A stretch of 64,000 bases of DNA from Astropecten irregularis (GCA_963971285.1 OZ020258.1:14280614-14344613), one strand, 5' to 3'. Positions 24,283-34,947 are shown, numbered from the stretch's first letter. Numbers and translations: made by a program. The notes: generated by a model not told the origin, from the sequence alone.

Positions 24283-24380
24283 ACGCATGGCTTAGAGTCT
24301 GGTGCCTCACTTGAGAATGAGGATCAATTTCCATGCATGGAGTCAGGGGTTCAGATCAGGTGACACATAGCAAGCACACA
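24283..24380 (+). repeat. tRNA-like sequence (SINE-like), first copy
   Basis: GCATGGCTTAGAGTCTGG resembles a tRNA A box with a long-variable-arm (Leu/Ser) layout, and GGGGTTCAGATCAGG, about 60 bp later, a B box. Acceptor pairing is poor, so this is a tRNA-derived repeat or pseudogene rather than a gene. It recurs at 27332-27425 within the copied block. Confidence 0.4.
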
Positions 24381-24390
24381 CTGACACAGC

Positions 24391-25669
24391 TCAGCTGCAG
24401 ATCATCCGTTCTTTTACACAAACTCACAAATGCAAGTGTCTTTAAAGTATAAAAGCCTTTATAAGCAATTGCTGCATGCAGATATTAAGGGACTACTGTC
24501 TGATAAAGCAATTGCTGCATGAAACACAATCTCTTCTGGATGAAACATTTTTTATTGGACATTTTTGGGGTTCCAATTGAGATAAGCATGCTACAATCTG
24601 AAATTGGCTTTCCACACACCACAAGCACCGGTAAAACGATTTCTGTGATTTTGTCATGCATACAACTGCATTCAGTACAATTTCCAAGCACTGAAAAAGT
24701 GCTCTGAATCTGTCAAAGGTTAAATGTCACCACGGTAGTGAGGGGATTCTTAACCTGGTATTTGCATTTTCTTGTAAGATAAAAAGTTGGGTGTTGAATA
24801 TTTCCCTTTAATTACCATCATCATCCCTGAAATGTTGCTTTGTTAAAAGAACATGGAACTTACAAGTGGGTGTGACAAAGCCATCTTGACCCCCTAGGCC
24901 CTGAAGTATCATTTGGTTGCAAGGAAAAGGAACTTGATTCAAAATTCTAGGAAATAAACATTACTCGGTTCAAATTAAAGTACAAGTCTGAATCTCATGA
25001 GGGAAAAACCTCAAACGGATAAGCCTAAGGATTTACGTTCTTCCTGTAACTGAAAAACGGGCATGGCAATGCTGCCTTGACCACCTGAAATCATTCTTTG
25101 TTCAAGAAAATGGGAATTTGGTTCACAGTTTGTAAGATAGTCGTTGCTTCGTACATATAAACTGCAGGTATTAATTGTGGTATAATTTGAGGAGCAACAA
25201 AAAACAAGATTCACTTTGCCCACAATGCAATGTCGCATTTTCTTTGTATTTTGGTAAATGATTATGTGATTATATAATTCATAATCCATTCACCAAGAAA
25301 TAAGATTAAACTAATTTGTTGAATTTTCTTTTGTTTTTCTTCATAATTCTTTTTGAAAATATTGGGGATATTACACAAAGTGCTACCACACATTTGAGGC
25401 CACGTAGTACCTAGAAATGTTCTCTGAGGTCTGTTCCATCAATTTGAGAACTCTCATTGTTCATGGTCCATGCTCCTTGTCTAAAAGATTCAGTGGTAAA
25501 ATTGAAAAATAGTCTCATAAACAAAAAAACAGCAGAATAAAAGACGACGCGACAGAGGGCACGGTCCATTTACCTGATACAGCTACATGTAATGAATATT
25601 CATACTGGTTTTAAAGCTAATCTAATAACTTGCGTTGATTCCCACTTTTAATTCACCTTGCCAATACAG
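24391..25669. other. Upstream region of the IFIT-like gene, no gene seen
   Basis: No convincing coding sequence. It ends in a splice acceptor, CACCTTGCCAATACAG, at 25669, so it is interpreted as intron. 24485-24707 and 25011-25289 carry only short ORFs without motifs. Confidence 0.5.
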
Positions 25670-26596
25670 AAAGATACGGAGTAGAAGATGGCATCTATTG
25701 GTAGACCTCGTACTCAAGAAAAAAAGCCCATTAACTGGAAGGAGAAGCCGTGCCACTTTACTTGGATGCCGAAAGCTGGGGTTGTGATCGACTTTAAGAA
25801 ATTTACGATGGGTATTGATCGGGATTTAGTGGAGACACCAAACTTGTTAAGAGTGGAAGGCCTTCTTTTCAGATCATACCTGGAGGTGTGCGATGATTAT
25901 TTTCACTGGGATGTGAAGAAGGCGCGAACACTTCTAAATGAAGCAGATGAATGCATAGAAAAGGCGGAGACACAGTTGCAGAAGGGCTACAGAAGTGTGG
26001 CATTGCTGAATCGCATGTGGATCGAGGACAAAACGAAAAACGACCAAGAGGTGAAGCGCCTGCGAAGTGAATACGAAGAGTTGGAATTAGATGGAGCTGA
26101 CCTATGCGTTATCAATGCAGTAAAAGCTGGTGCTTTCCAGCGCTGTGGACCCAAATTATCGGAGACTGCTGGAACACTATTTGAAGCAGCCCTCAAACAT
26201 TTCCCAGGCAACACTGACTTCCTCTTTGGGGCTGCTCTTATGAATAAGAGGAAGCTGAAATCTGAAGGACCGAGAAGCCTCAGGTACGATCAAATGGACG
26301 AGACTGAGAGAAACTTGATGGATAAAGACCAACAATATTGGAGACGGATGATGGCATTAAATGATGAGTATCAACTTGCCAAATCTCATCTTGGACTGAA
26401 CTTAGTGAAGCGCAATTCCGACAAGGAGGAGGGTCTCAAGTACTTGAAGGAAGCTTCTGAGAAATCTGGCGTGTTGGAAGTTAGCCAGAATTTGGGCCGA
26501 CACTACAGGGATACTCATATGTTTGAGGAGTATGAAGCAATCCGAAAACAAAACACTGAACGGTTTCCTTTATATTCTTCTGAAAAATATGACTAG
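25670..26596 (+). CDS. IFIT-like TPR protein, N-terminal exon (broken)
   Basis: An acceptor at 25669 is followed by an 18-nt leader with an in-frame TAG, then ATG at 25688, which fixes the start. The 302 residues resemble the N-terminal half of interferon-induced proteins with tetratricopeptide repeats: the entry motif PCHFTW, a helix pair around LLFRSYLEV and TLLNEADECIEKAE, a block like CxxxNAVKAGAF, then the TPR-like LFEAALKHFPGNTDFLFGAA and YLKEASEKSGVLEVSQNLGR. Vertebrate IFITs are cytosolic RNA-binding antiviral effectors with one small 5' exon and one large coding exon, the layout seen here. The reading frame ends at 26594-26596 only because foreign repeat sequence starts there; the natural continuation resumes near 27598. 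The IFIT relation is by motif pattern, and function in this animal is inferred. Confidence 0.75.
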
Positions 26597-27439
26597 AAGG
26601 ATATCTGTTTTTAACATATTTAGATTATAGCATTGGATTAAACCAAAGGTCTTTTAAATTCACAGAAGTACACTTTCAAATCAAGCTTTGTAATTTCTCA
26701 ACCTGAGAAACTCAGTTTGTCAGCAGAAGACAAGCTATGCGTGGGTAGAATACACAGGGTAAGCACACTGAGAAATCCACACAGGTAGATCTCTACACTG
26801 GCCAATGTGGAATACACTGTGACTGACAACGAAGGTCTATTTTCCTTAAAAAAAACAATATATATATATATATATAAATATATATAAAAATAAAAAAAAA
26901 ACTAATAAATAAATGAAGAAATACATTGTCAACATGTAACCCACGTATGAGCCGCCAATAGGGATAAACAGATTTGACGCTATATTTGAACTTACAACTG
27001 CAGAACAAATAGTCAAGGAGCAATATTCTGAAAACCCTCTTGTGTTAGCTCAACATAAACAGCTTTGCTAGGTAGTATGTGGCTCCAAATTGTGGTATTC
27101 ACTATTGAGAAAATGTGAACTTTACACTTGTTTCTCTAGGGATTTTAAAGCATTGTTTACTCATTAGGCTTGTGCGTTTTTGGTTTTTATTTTTATCTTA
27201 CATTTTTTGGTATTCATTAAAAAAATATTGATAAAATATGTTTAAGAAAGGAATTGTAATGTTATTTGTATTTGTGTTTTGAAAAGATTTTAATATCACG
27301 ATTAGTGTAAAAAAAATATAAAGTACTTCAGACGCATGGCTTAGAGTCTGGTGCCTCACTTGAGAATGAGAATCAATTTCCATGCATCGAGTCAGGGGTT
27401 CAGATCAGGTGACACATAGCAAGCACACACTGACACAGT
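26590..27439. repeat. Local repeat copy inserted in the IFIT-like exon
   Basis: About 850 bp nearly identical to 23560-24390, including the AT microsatellite, the tRNA-like stretch and the end GCAAGCACACACTGACACAG. The first ~270 bp also match 16645-16915. It splits the coding exon. Downstream, 27452-27598 repeats coding sequence 26437-26583. No terminal inverted repeats or short target duplication fit a transposon, so this looks like a template-switch or rearrangement product, or a misjoined second haplotype. Confidence 0.8.
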
Positions 27440-27451
27440 TACTTGAAGGAC

Positions 27452-28529
27452 TTACTCAAGTACTTGAAGGAAGCTTATGAGAAATCTGGCGTGTTGGAAG
27501 TAAGCCAGAATTTGGGCCGACACTACAGGGATACTCAGGGATGAGGAGTATGAAGCAATCCTAAAACAAAACACTGAACGGTTTCCTTTATATTCTTCTG
27601 AAATTTGGTATCAGCTTGGCCGGTTTTATATTCGTCGCGCCAAGAAAAATGTCAGCAATGAGAGGAAAAAATGGAATGAGGAAGGTCTGAAATGCATTGA
27701 GGAATGCCTAAGCATAAACAAGTGGCATACACGTGCTGGACCCGACAAGGCCCTTGTCTTGAAATATCTTAGAAGAATCGACGATGCAAAGACATGTTAT
27801 GAAGATATGTTGCCGAGATCTGCACATCAGCAATGGACCGACGAGAACAGACTAGCACTTTTCCAGGATTATGCTGGTTTCCTAGAACGTGACGATCCAG
27901 AATCACAGTGGAGTATGTTGCATAGAATAATGAGCATTGCTTCATCGTTTGAGTATCAAAATGCAAATTCCGGTGAATGGCAAGTAAAAGGAAGTGCAAA
28001 GCAACAAAAGGGAGAAGCCTTTGAAAAGCTGTCGAGACATTACAAATCCAATAATCTGGAGCTTGGCATACTGTATTTCCAGAACTTTCTATTCAGGAAA
28101 GCTGTGAACTGTTTAACTAGCAGTGATCTTGATAAGTCCACCGATCTTCGTATTCCACACTACCTTGCACAGACATACATAAAATGGGGTCTCCAGATGA
28201 ACGTGCAAGCTCGTAATCAGAATGATCTTCAAAAAGCTTCTCGGTGTTTCGCCAAGGATCGGGAAGACGTCTTTAATGCCATAAGAATGGGACTGGAAAA
28301 AAACAAGTTTCGAAATCTGCTGGCTGATATCGCTCTAGTCACAGCACATAACCAGCTAAAGATAAATAGAGGCAGTGATGAAGAAGAGCATAGGATACCA
28401 CTGGAAGCTGACAGCATCAAAGCATATAGAGAAGCAATTAGGTGTGGCAGCCTAGTCGCCAGTTTGGAGATGCTGAGACTTATTCAGCTTGACCACATCC
28501 GAGTAACTTCACGGTGGGCATTTATACAG
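27452..28529 (+). pseudogene. IFIT-like TPR protein, C-terminal half of the large exon
   Basis: 27452-27598 duplicates 26437-26583, but with a 2-nt loss near 27540 that shifts the frame. From 27598 the frame is open to the donor at 28530 (CAG followed by gtacga). It contains TPR-like helices (FWYQLGRFYIRRA, GLKCIEECLSINKWH, KAYREAIRCGSLVASLEML), with KALVLKYLRRIDDAKTCYEDM, matching the second half of IFIT superhelices. No good start codon lies upstream in frame. As assembled the gene cannot make one continuous protein, though either an intact allele or unusual splicing could rescue it. Confidence 0.7.
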
Positions 28530-28577
28530 GTACGATACAAAAACACGCAGCGTTTGGGGTATTGGTGGGCTATTATG

Positions 28578-29451
28578 CAGCGGCGTAGCTAGGATTTTTT
28601 CAGCAGGGGGGCACTGGGGGGGCCTTGGAATTTTGTGGGGGGGGGCACCCAGAATTTTTTCAAAACTGGAGATTTGCAAAATATGAGAAATGCGGGGCGG
28701 ATCCAGCAGGTGTGGGGCAACCTTTTCTTCAAGCAAAAAAAAAATTTAAAAAAAATAAATAAAAAAAAATAAATAAATAAAAGGGAAACAGAAAGACTCC
28801 AAAGGAGCTGAAAAAGAGGGGGAAGACAACATTAGCTAGCTTTGATCGCCCCGAAACGCATCCGTCGCTATTGAATTGGCGTATTTTATTTCCACGCTCC
28901 TTGGAAATCACGGATAAGCGCGAAAGCCTTGCAGCCGGGGTCCAGGGCCCGCTTAAGGGCCCTGGAAGCTCACGGGGTTTTAGATATTCTTTGGTGCAAT
29001 CTGAGCCTTATTTTGGAAGCAATTGTTCCGATAAATGTATCCATTTATTTATATAACTACTTCATTATTTCTTTTTAATCCAACACTCTTGAGCGGGAGA
29101 AATTCAATCTGGGGACAAGACTAACTAGCCAAACCAGACAAAATGGCAGATGGGCTGTTTTGAAGTTCGAAACCGTAAGCGCGTAAGAAAATTGCATTTT
29201 TACACCGAAATGTTGCACAGATTTCTTCACTGTAGGGTTTTAAGGGCTCAGGAACATTTGCTGATAGTAAAAAATATCATTTTAGAACAGTAAAAGCTGT
29301 TAAGTTGTTTTTATTTTCTTTATAGAAATCTTGCCCTACAGATAACGCTTATTTTTTTTTCTAAACCCACGATTTTTTGTGGGGGGCACCTGGGGGGGGG
29401 GGGGGGGCACGCCGAATTTGTGGGGGAGGCCCCCCCTTAGCTACGCCGCTC
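28578..29451. mobile_element. hAT-type element in an intron
   Basis: Starts CAGCGGCGTAGCTAGGA and ends in the inverse (CTTAGCTACGCCGCTC), flanked by a perfect 8-bp duplication CTATTATG (28570-28577 and 29452-29459). It begins 48 bp after the donor of the large IFIT-like exon. Subterminal G-rich tracts are present, and the interior has the hairpin word GGGCCCGCTTAAGGGCCC, also seen at 48.9 and 49.2 kb. No transposase ORF. Confidence 0.85.
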
Positions 29452-29841
29452 CTATTATGGCTTTTAGATAGGTATAGTACATTAGAAATAATTGCAGATG
29501 ATCCTTACAAGGTCTAGTTTCAATCAATGTATTGATGAGCCAATGCCATTAAAAACTAGAACAGATTCTTTAAAAAGAAATTGATAAAACGGAGTCCTGC
29601 AGAATAAACCATAAAAGGAGCACAAGAGGAACAAGTTTCACGAAGTGGGCAATATCACAGTCTGTTTTTTTTTTTTCTTTATTGACGCATTAATTTTGGA
29701 AAAACGAAGTGCTCACTTGCACAGCCCAAACCCTCTCTAGTGTTTGTCGTATGTAAAAAAAAAAAAAAAAAAAATAAAAAAAAAGTAAAAAAAAAGTACA
29801 CTTATCATTGTTTAACCGTGGCTTGTTAAATATTTCCCCAG
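29452..29841. other. Intron remainder
   Basis: Non-coding. Contains a long A-rich run with scattered T and G at about 29752-29797. The acceptor TTTCCCCAG ends at 29841. Confidence 0.6.
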
Positions 29842-30219
29842 ATTCTTGCAGAGATGGAGGTCTGTTGTTTGTTGCCTCCGAAATGTCTCCTTCATCGCGA
29901 GAAAAAGCCCCTTTCATTTGAAGCGGGTACGACTAGTCTAGATACCGACATGGACAGTTCAGCAATGACTCCCAAGCAGATCAAAGAAAACATCTGGGGC
30001 ATTCTCAACAAGGAAACGTTTTTCAGACAAGCCTTTAAAGAACATTTCGAAATGGAGACAGCGCTGCTGCAAGAAAGGTTCACGAACGACGACGGTGAAC
30101 TCGAGTTGGATGGACGGGAAGAAGAAAAGGGATCACCAAGCGACAAAGTCTTTCACAAAGCAATCGACAGTTGCGAGAAAATGTATCCTCTCCTAGACCA
30201 CATTGTCGTAGAATTCAAG
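29842..30219 (+). CDS. Downstream exon 1 of the IFIT-like gene
   Basis: Bounded by acceptor CCCCAG and donor AAG/gtacac; 126 codons, phase 0 at both ends and in frame with the exon ending at 28529. The encoded segment is acidic and helical (KQIKENIWGILNKETFFRQA, LELDGREEEKG, AIDSCEKMYPLLDHIVVEFK) and does not resemble a TPR. I do not recognise the domain. It appears to begin a C-terminal region that vertebrate IFITs do not have. Confidence 0.7.
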
Positions 30220-30442
30220 GTACACTACTATTGGTAAAAACAACTTTGAATAAATTGATACAGATAAAATAAAGACAAACCAACCGACCGAAAATACTTC
30301 GTGGTTGATACAAAGAATGACATGCATTTAAGCTCTATACTACAATAATTAGATTTAAAAAAGATACACGTGATTCCTTCACGTTATTTAGATGTTAAAA
30401 CGAAATATTAATGTGTACCGACGCCTAGCGAGAAAGGATTTT

Positions 30443-30822
30443 GAAAAGTGAACAAAGAAAAATTGACTGGAGCGGTATTCGAACCGCCGACCTCCTGAAT
30501 ACCGTACAGGCGCTCTACCAACTGAGCCATCCAGCCCTTCGTTGGTGGTGACCCCAATAGTCAATTATCTTTGTTCGTTAGGCAGTCAGAAGCCATGAAA
30601 CCACGCACACACCGAAACGATCCCTTGGGTGTGGCGGTGTGTGCGTGGTTTCATGGCTTCTGACTGCCTAACGAACAAAGATAGTTGACTATTGGGGTCA
30701 CCACCAACGTAGGGCTGGATGGCTCAGTTGGTAAAGCGCCTCTACGGTATTCAGGAGGTCGCTGGTTGGAATCCCGCTCCAGTCAATTTTTCTTTGTTCA
30801 CTTTTCAATGACTTAAAAACTC
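30443..30822. repeat. Near-perfect palindrome with tRNA-like arms (type 2)
   Basis: Left arm 30443-30622 and right arm 30641-30822 are inverted copies around a ~20-bp spacer. Each arm contains a tRNA-like cloverleaf: GGATGGCTCAGTTGGTA (A box), GGTTCGAATACCGC (B box) and a 7-bp acceptor-type pairing GGCTGGA/TCCAGTC. The anticodon loop lacks T at position 33, so it is not a good tRNA gene. Beyond the tRNA-like part each arm shares AACGAACAAAGATA and CGCACACACCG. It lies inside an intron of the IFIT-like gene, and single-arm copies occur at 36.4, 36.8 and 56.2 kb. It is probably a tRNA-derived foldback repeat. Confidence 0.85.
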
Positions 30823-30962
30823 AGTCAGTTTCCCCTGTGGTTATTTCACGAATAGAGAAAGGATTTTGTTATCAAGTTTTGATGCCACCAAAATAATGTT
30901 GATATCAGTCGGCTTGAAATGAGAAATTTCTAATCATTGGATGTGATTCGTTTTTGTTACAG

Positions 30963-31124
30963 ACAAAAAAGCTGAAGATGCAAGAGAAGAGAGCTCAGTA
31001 TTTTCCTCTGATTAGGCCTAGGCAGAGCAGTGTGGTTGAAGAAGAGCTGAAAAATTCCCTTCAATCACTCTTTGGAATCGACATATCCCAACACTACAAG
31101 AAACTCTACATCCAGCTTCTTCAG
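30963..31124 (+). CDS. Downstream exon 2 of the IFIT-like gene
   Basis: 54 codons between acceptor TTTTTGTTACAG and donor CAG/gtatgc, phase 0 at both ends. Basic then amphipathic (KKLKMQEKRAQYFPLI, NSLQSLFGIDISQHYKKLY). No domain recognised; probably helical. Confidence 0.65.
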
Positions 31125-31381
31125 GTATGCATACAAAATATCACTCTGTATTGTCAAATGGAATAAGAACATTTACAAAAAGGTGGCTTCGTGGCTTGAT
31201 CCATCGCTCAAAATCCGTACACCTCATTATAAAGAATTGTCAAGCGCCGTCCAGTATTTTACACTGAACTCGAACTTAGTATACAAAACATAACAGTCTG
31301 CAACAATGCACACTAAATAACAACGAAGTTCCCAATTCAATACTAACAGTAGGCTTGCAACACTTCTTGGTATACATGTAG

Positions 31382-31711
31382 ATACAGCCGGAATACGACT
31401 CCAAGTTCAAATTTCTCTTGAACCTGAAGAATACTGTAAACAAAAACAAGCACAGCGGAACAGCTCGCAACAAACTTGAAGAAACTGCTGGAGACCCAGT
31501 TGAATTGGCTCGTCAGAGCATAGACACAGTTGAAAAGATCTGCAACTTCTTCTTCGAGGCCATGAAGGAGTCGACAGACGTAGAGATCACCGTGACTGCA
31601 TTGGCTGCAGCCGTTAAAGATGGGAAGCACGAAAAAGCTGACGAACTGTTCACGGTGTTATCGGAAAACCAGGATTATGTGGCCCAAAAAGGAACAGCGC
31701 ATTTTCTAGAG
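31382..31711 (+). CDS. Downstream exon 3 of the IFIT-like gene
   Basis: 110 codons, phase 0 (acceptor ATACATGTAG, weak pyrimidine tract; donor GAG/gtatgt). Predicted all-helical, with LARQSIDTVEKICNFFFEAM and VTALAAAVKDGKHEKADELF, reminiscent of a helical-bundle or repeat fold, though no family is assigned. Confidence 0.65.
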
Positions 31712-31842
31712 GTATGTCCAGGAACTTCTAACATCAAATATACTTACATGATTATGTACATACAGAAAGCAAGGAAATTAGATGTGGACTTTTAAATCCA
31801 TTATAATATTTGTTATTCTGTTGTGTTCATGACTTGGAGCAG

Positions 31843-32064
31843 ATGATGGCCCTAGCTCAGAACGGAAGAGACCTGTTTGAGAATGAAGTAATTGAAAGGA
31901 ATTGCTCCACAGCTTTCCAAAAACTCCGCAGGTGTTGTTTGGCTGCAGAACAATCGGTACTGAGATCCGGCATTAGCTCGGCAGACACGCTACAGAAATG
32001 TAGATGTACTTGCAAAGAAGTAGACCAAGTACTACGGTCGGCGTTGGCTGCATTCAAAAAACAG
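31843..32064 (+). CDS. Downstream exon 4 of the IFIT-like gene
   Basis: 74 codons, phase 0 (acceptor CTTGGAGCAG; donor CAG/gtagta). Helical and cysteine-bearing (FQKLRRCCLAAEQSVL, LQKCRCTCKEVDQVL). The cysteines are not spaced as a known zinc finger. Continues the unrecognised helical region. Confidence 0.65.
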
Positions 32065-32986
32065 GTAGTATTAATTACTTTAGACATCATCAATACTAGT
32101 CTAGGGTTAAGAATACAAACTACCCGCCTTTTCAAAATATTATTACTAGGCTACCAGATTCAAAATTACCACCATTGGTGATAATGGTGGTGTATTATGA
32201 GCTATTGTCCTTTATTGTCTAAAAATATCGCAATAAGTAGCTGGGATGGGCCGATGTCATAATTATAGTTGCTCAGTTTTCCGATCAAGTTAAAAGCATG
32301 CGTTATATGCTACTATAAAAATGTGTCGGAACTTGCGATGGACCTATGACGGGCCTGTGGTGGGTGTGCGATGAGTTTGTCAAGTAGAGAGGTGGGATAA
32401 TCTGCCTCATAATTATATCTTAGGATGCAACACAAAATTTGACTTGGATATAATTATCCATGGCATCAGATTGCATCTAATATGGTGACGTTTGTCGTAT
32501 CTTCGCGATCAAAAACCTCCAAAGTGAAAAAGTACGTGCATAACTATTGCCTTAACCCAATTTATTTATGCACAAAAAGTCGGGGTTGTTTGATAGGTTT
32601 TCTTACATACCTTTTTTTCCTCAATGGGTTTTATTGTATAAATGTGTTCCTTTCACTCAACTGGTGGTGTAATTTTTTTGTCAAGACATTTCTGTGGACC
32701 AAGTTTGCTTTTATACTTTTGCTGTTGGTTCCCCCAATGAGCATGCATGGAATCACCCATTTTGCAAAGCCATTTAAAGGAATACCAAATGCTGGTTAGA
32801 AACCAAAATAAGGCTTGCCGTTCATTATCTGTCCGTATATTCTCTGTATGAAGGCAATCAAATAACCTGACTGAAAAAGTTTTGTAGGAACCCTTTAAGT
32901 TCACTAACACCCCTGCCTCAGACCATCAGCTGGTCTTTAGTCATGGGTAATATACCACACTGATAAGGGCTCTTACGTCTTGGCAG
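32065..32986. other. Intron, nothing recognised
   Basis: AT-rich. 32120-32200 includes a short inverted ACCACCATTGGTGATAATGG region. Short ORFs lack motifs. Ends at acceptor CGTCTTGGCAG. Confidence 0.5.
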
Positions 32987-33169
32987 GCTAGCGGTGAAAC
33001 TGCAACGGCAACGGGAATCTCAGGGGACGACGAATTCCCTTTCAAAGACCTGCATCCATCAGGTGCGAAGAATCTACCGAAATCGGAAGTCAAGAAAAAA
33101 CTCCGCAAGTGTCTGGGAAAAATGGGGATCCCTGGAAACAATAATATGCTCCTTGAGAGAATTCTCAAG
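32987..33169 (+). CDS. Downstream exon 5 of the IFIT-like gene
   Basis: 61 codons, phase 0 (acceptor TTGGCAG; strong donor AAG/gtgagt). A Gly/Thr-rich linker is followed by KNLPKSEVKKKLRKCLGKMG and NNNMLLERIL, which loosely resembles a SAP-type helix-turn-helix (two short helices around a glycine turn). This resemblance is weak and untested. The basic helix could bind nucleic acid. Confidence 0.6.
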
Positions 33170-33561
33170 GTGAGTTATATAACCTATATAACCCCTCTTT
33201 CAGTTTCATTGAGGCTCAACGTCTTGTAGGTGCTAGTTCATGAATACTACTTTTCCCCTCACCTGCCATCTACTTAGTGGTAATATTATAGTAATTTGGG
33301 CCAGTTTTGCCACTTAAGAATGTGAAATAAATGTTGGGCATCTGCCCATTGGTTAAGTGTGTGATCTTAACTCACGAACAATGTGTGGGTTTTCGCTCAA
33401 CCATGAAGAGGGATTGTTAGGGCTTTGGAATGCTCCACTTTTGAGGCGGGTTGTGTTGTATAGACAACGACTGAGGAAGTCATGACTGGACTCATTGACA
33501 ACTCTTAACTTATTAAAAAACTACTATTGTATATTCTTTAATGTTTCCTTCCATGTTCTAG

Positions 33562-33855
33562 TGGATTCTTGTGGCACAACAAGAAGCGTTTGCACACCTA
33601 CACAAAAATGGACTTGTCCGGAAATCTCAGCGTCCCCTGCTAGCTAGCTCAAGCCACACATTTCTTATCAACAAGCTGATTTTTTTCACGTTCAAAGGCA
33701 ACTTTTACACCATAATTACAAAATACTCCTATAGAATAATGCTATTTTGTTTAGATGATGAGAATCTCCATATTATCAGCTTTATTCTGGTATACTTTTT
33801 AGAGTCTGAGAAGAATTATAAGGGGACAACTTATCGTAGAGAAACAGCACACTAA
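33562..33855 (+). CDS. Possible downstream exon 6 or alternative terminal exon
   Basis: An acceptor (CCATGTTCTAG) opens a phase-0 frame starting WILVAQQEAFAHLHKNGLV that continues to a stop at 33853-33855. No strong donor is present; a weak one follows codon 18. It may be a short internal exon of about 18 codons or an alternative last exon. The last ~60 codons look non-coding in composition. Confidence 0.35.
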   Translation, partial: WILVAQQEAFAHLHKNGLVRKSQRPLLASSSHTFLINKLIFFTFKGNFYTIITKYSYRIMLFCLDDENLHIISFILVYFLESEKNYKGTTYRRETAH

Positions 33856-34683
33856 CTGAAGCATTTCGTTTATCATTCAGCTGGTCATGCACGTTCCTGC
33901 AGTATTTAACAGTGGTTTTGATTGGATCAAAATCTTTAGGCTGAAAATGACGGTCCTTGTTGTTGGCAAATCAACTTCATTTTAACATAGATTGTAGGCA
34001 AACATATGCTCTTTCTTATTCCGCGAGAACCAAGAAAACCCGTTGAGTTATATGTAAAACCGCGCTGTGAAGTTGCATTATTTCTGCCCAAAAATCGAAT
34101 TTACACAGTAAAAATGGGGAAACTGACCATTTATAGCTCAAAAATGAAAGTTCTTTAAAAGTCACAAAAAGATTAATTTATGATACCATTCCAAAGAGGA
34201 TTAATGTGCCTTCTTTATGCTAAAAGAACCAAGAGTATAGCATGGGCCGTTCAAAAGTTATGCTGTTACAAAGCCAAAATTAGTGCGTTTTTGGAGGTGT
34301 TTTCAAGGACTTCTGAGCTGTAGCGGGTGTGCGTTGCTTAGGTTGCGCTAAGACATTCTAGGCCCTATACCGTATAGGGCCTAGCTGATTTTGACAGTAA
34401 ACTTCGGCTATAATCAACTAGTGATTTTACTTTGATCACCAACATGAAATGGTTTTATTCTACCGTCTAAAGAACTGGCAAAACCAAGAAAGGTAGCGTG
34501 ATTCTTCTCGATGGCAACATACTACAGTACATGTATATCACATCAACATATGGAGAAAAGAAAGCTTGCTCAGGCTCGTACTCGGGCTTCGTCTCTGTCA
34601 TCTGAAAAACGGGCGTATAACTTATCCATGTCCAATTGCACAATCTCATTCTGCCCGTTTTTACCAAAACCATTCCTCCACAG
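33856..34683. other. Intron, nothing recognised except a short palindrome
   Basis: Non-coding. The perfect palindrome 34358-34384 has 13-bp arms CTAGGCCCTATAC around one central base. Ends in acceptor CATTCCTCCACAG. Confidence 0.5.
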
Positions 34684-34947
34684 GCTCAGCCGTGCAGTGC
34701 AGACGGAAACTACCGGTTTCTCGCTATGCGAGAATTCATTCGTTCCAGTGTTGGTGCCACGTCCAATCATTGTGCCTCGTCGACTAAAGATGGTGCCACG
34801 TCGTCCAATGATGACATCATCAAAATACAGACAGCCAACAAGGAGGACAAGGAGTTCCAAGTCCTGGAGCTGACTCGGTGGTGCGTGGATAAAGCTGAAC
34901 AGATTGCCACCGATCTTGACAAACTGCCAAGACCAGATACTAGCTAA
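34684..34947 (+). CDS. Terminal exon of the IFIT-like gene
   Basis: A strong acceptor (pyrimidine-rich, CCTCCACAG) is followed by a phase-0 frame of 87 codons with a TAG stop at 34945-34947. A Ser/Asp-rich linker precedes a helix, EFQVLELTRWCVDKAEQIAT. Its frame matches that of all previous exons, which supports its membership. No known domain. Confidence 0.6.
   Translation, partial: AQPCSADGNYRFLAMREFIRSSVGATSNHCASSTKDGATSSNDDIIKIQTANKEDKEFQVLELTRWCVDKAEQIATDLDKLPRPDTS

Larger units (their letters stand above)
17310..24390. repeat. Tandem segmental duplication, copy 2
   Basis: Counterpart of 9087-16915 in the same order and orientation. Relative to copy 1 it has about 2.8 kb extra between 20245 and 23075, containing the minisatellite and a Harbinger-type element. 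It lacks the LINE and MITEs M1 and M2. Its last part (23560-24390) extends beyond the end of copy 1 and is itself copied again at 26590-27439. Confidence 0.82.

Noticed and set aside
30443-30822. Pair of tRNA genes in opposite orientation
   Set aside because: Cloverleaf pairing is only partial, the anticodon loop lacks T33, and decayed partial copies occur elsewhere; better explained as a repeat family.
33571-33855. Independent small gene
   Set aside because: It is the continuation of a phase-0 frame opened by a splice acceptor at 33561; the distal part lacks coding character.
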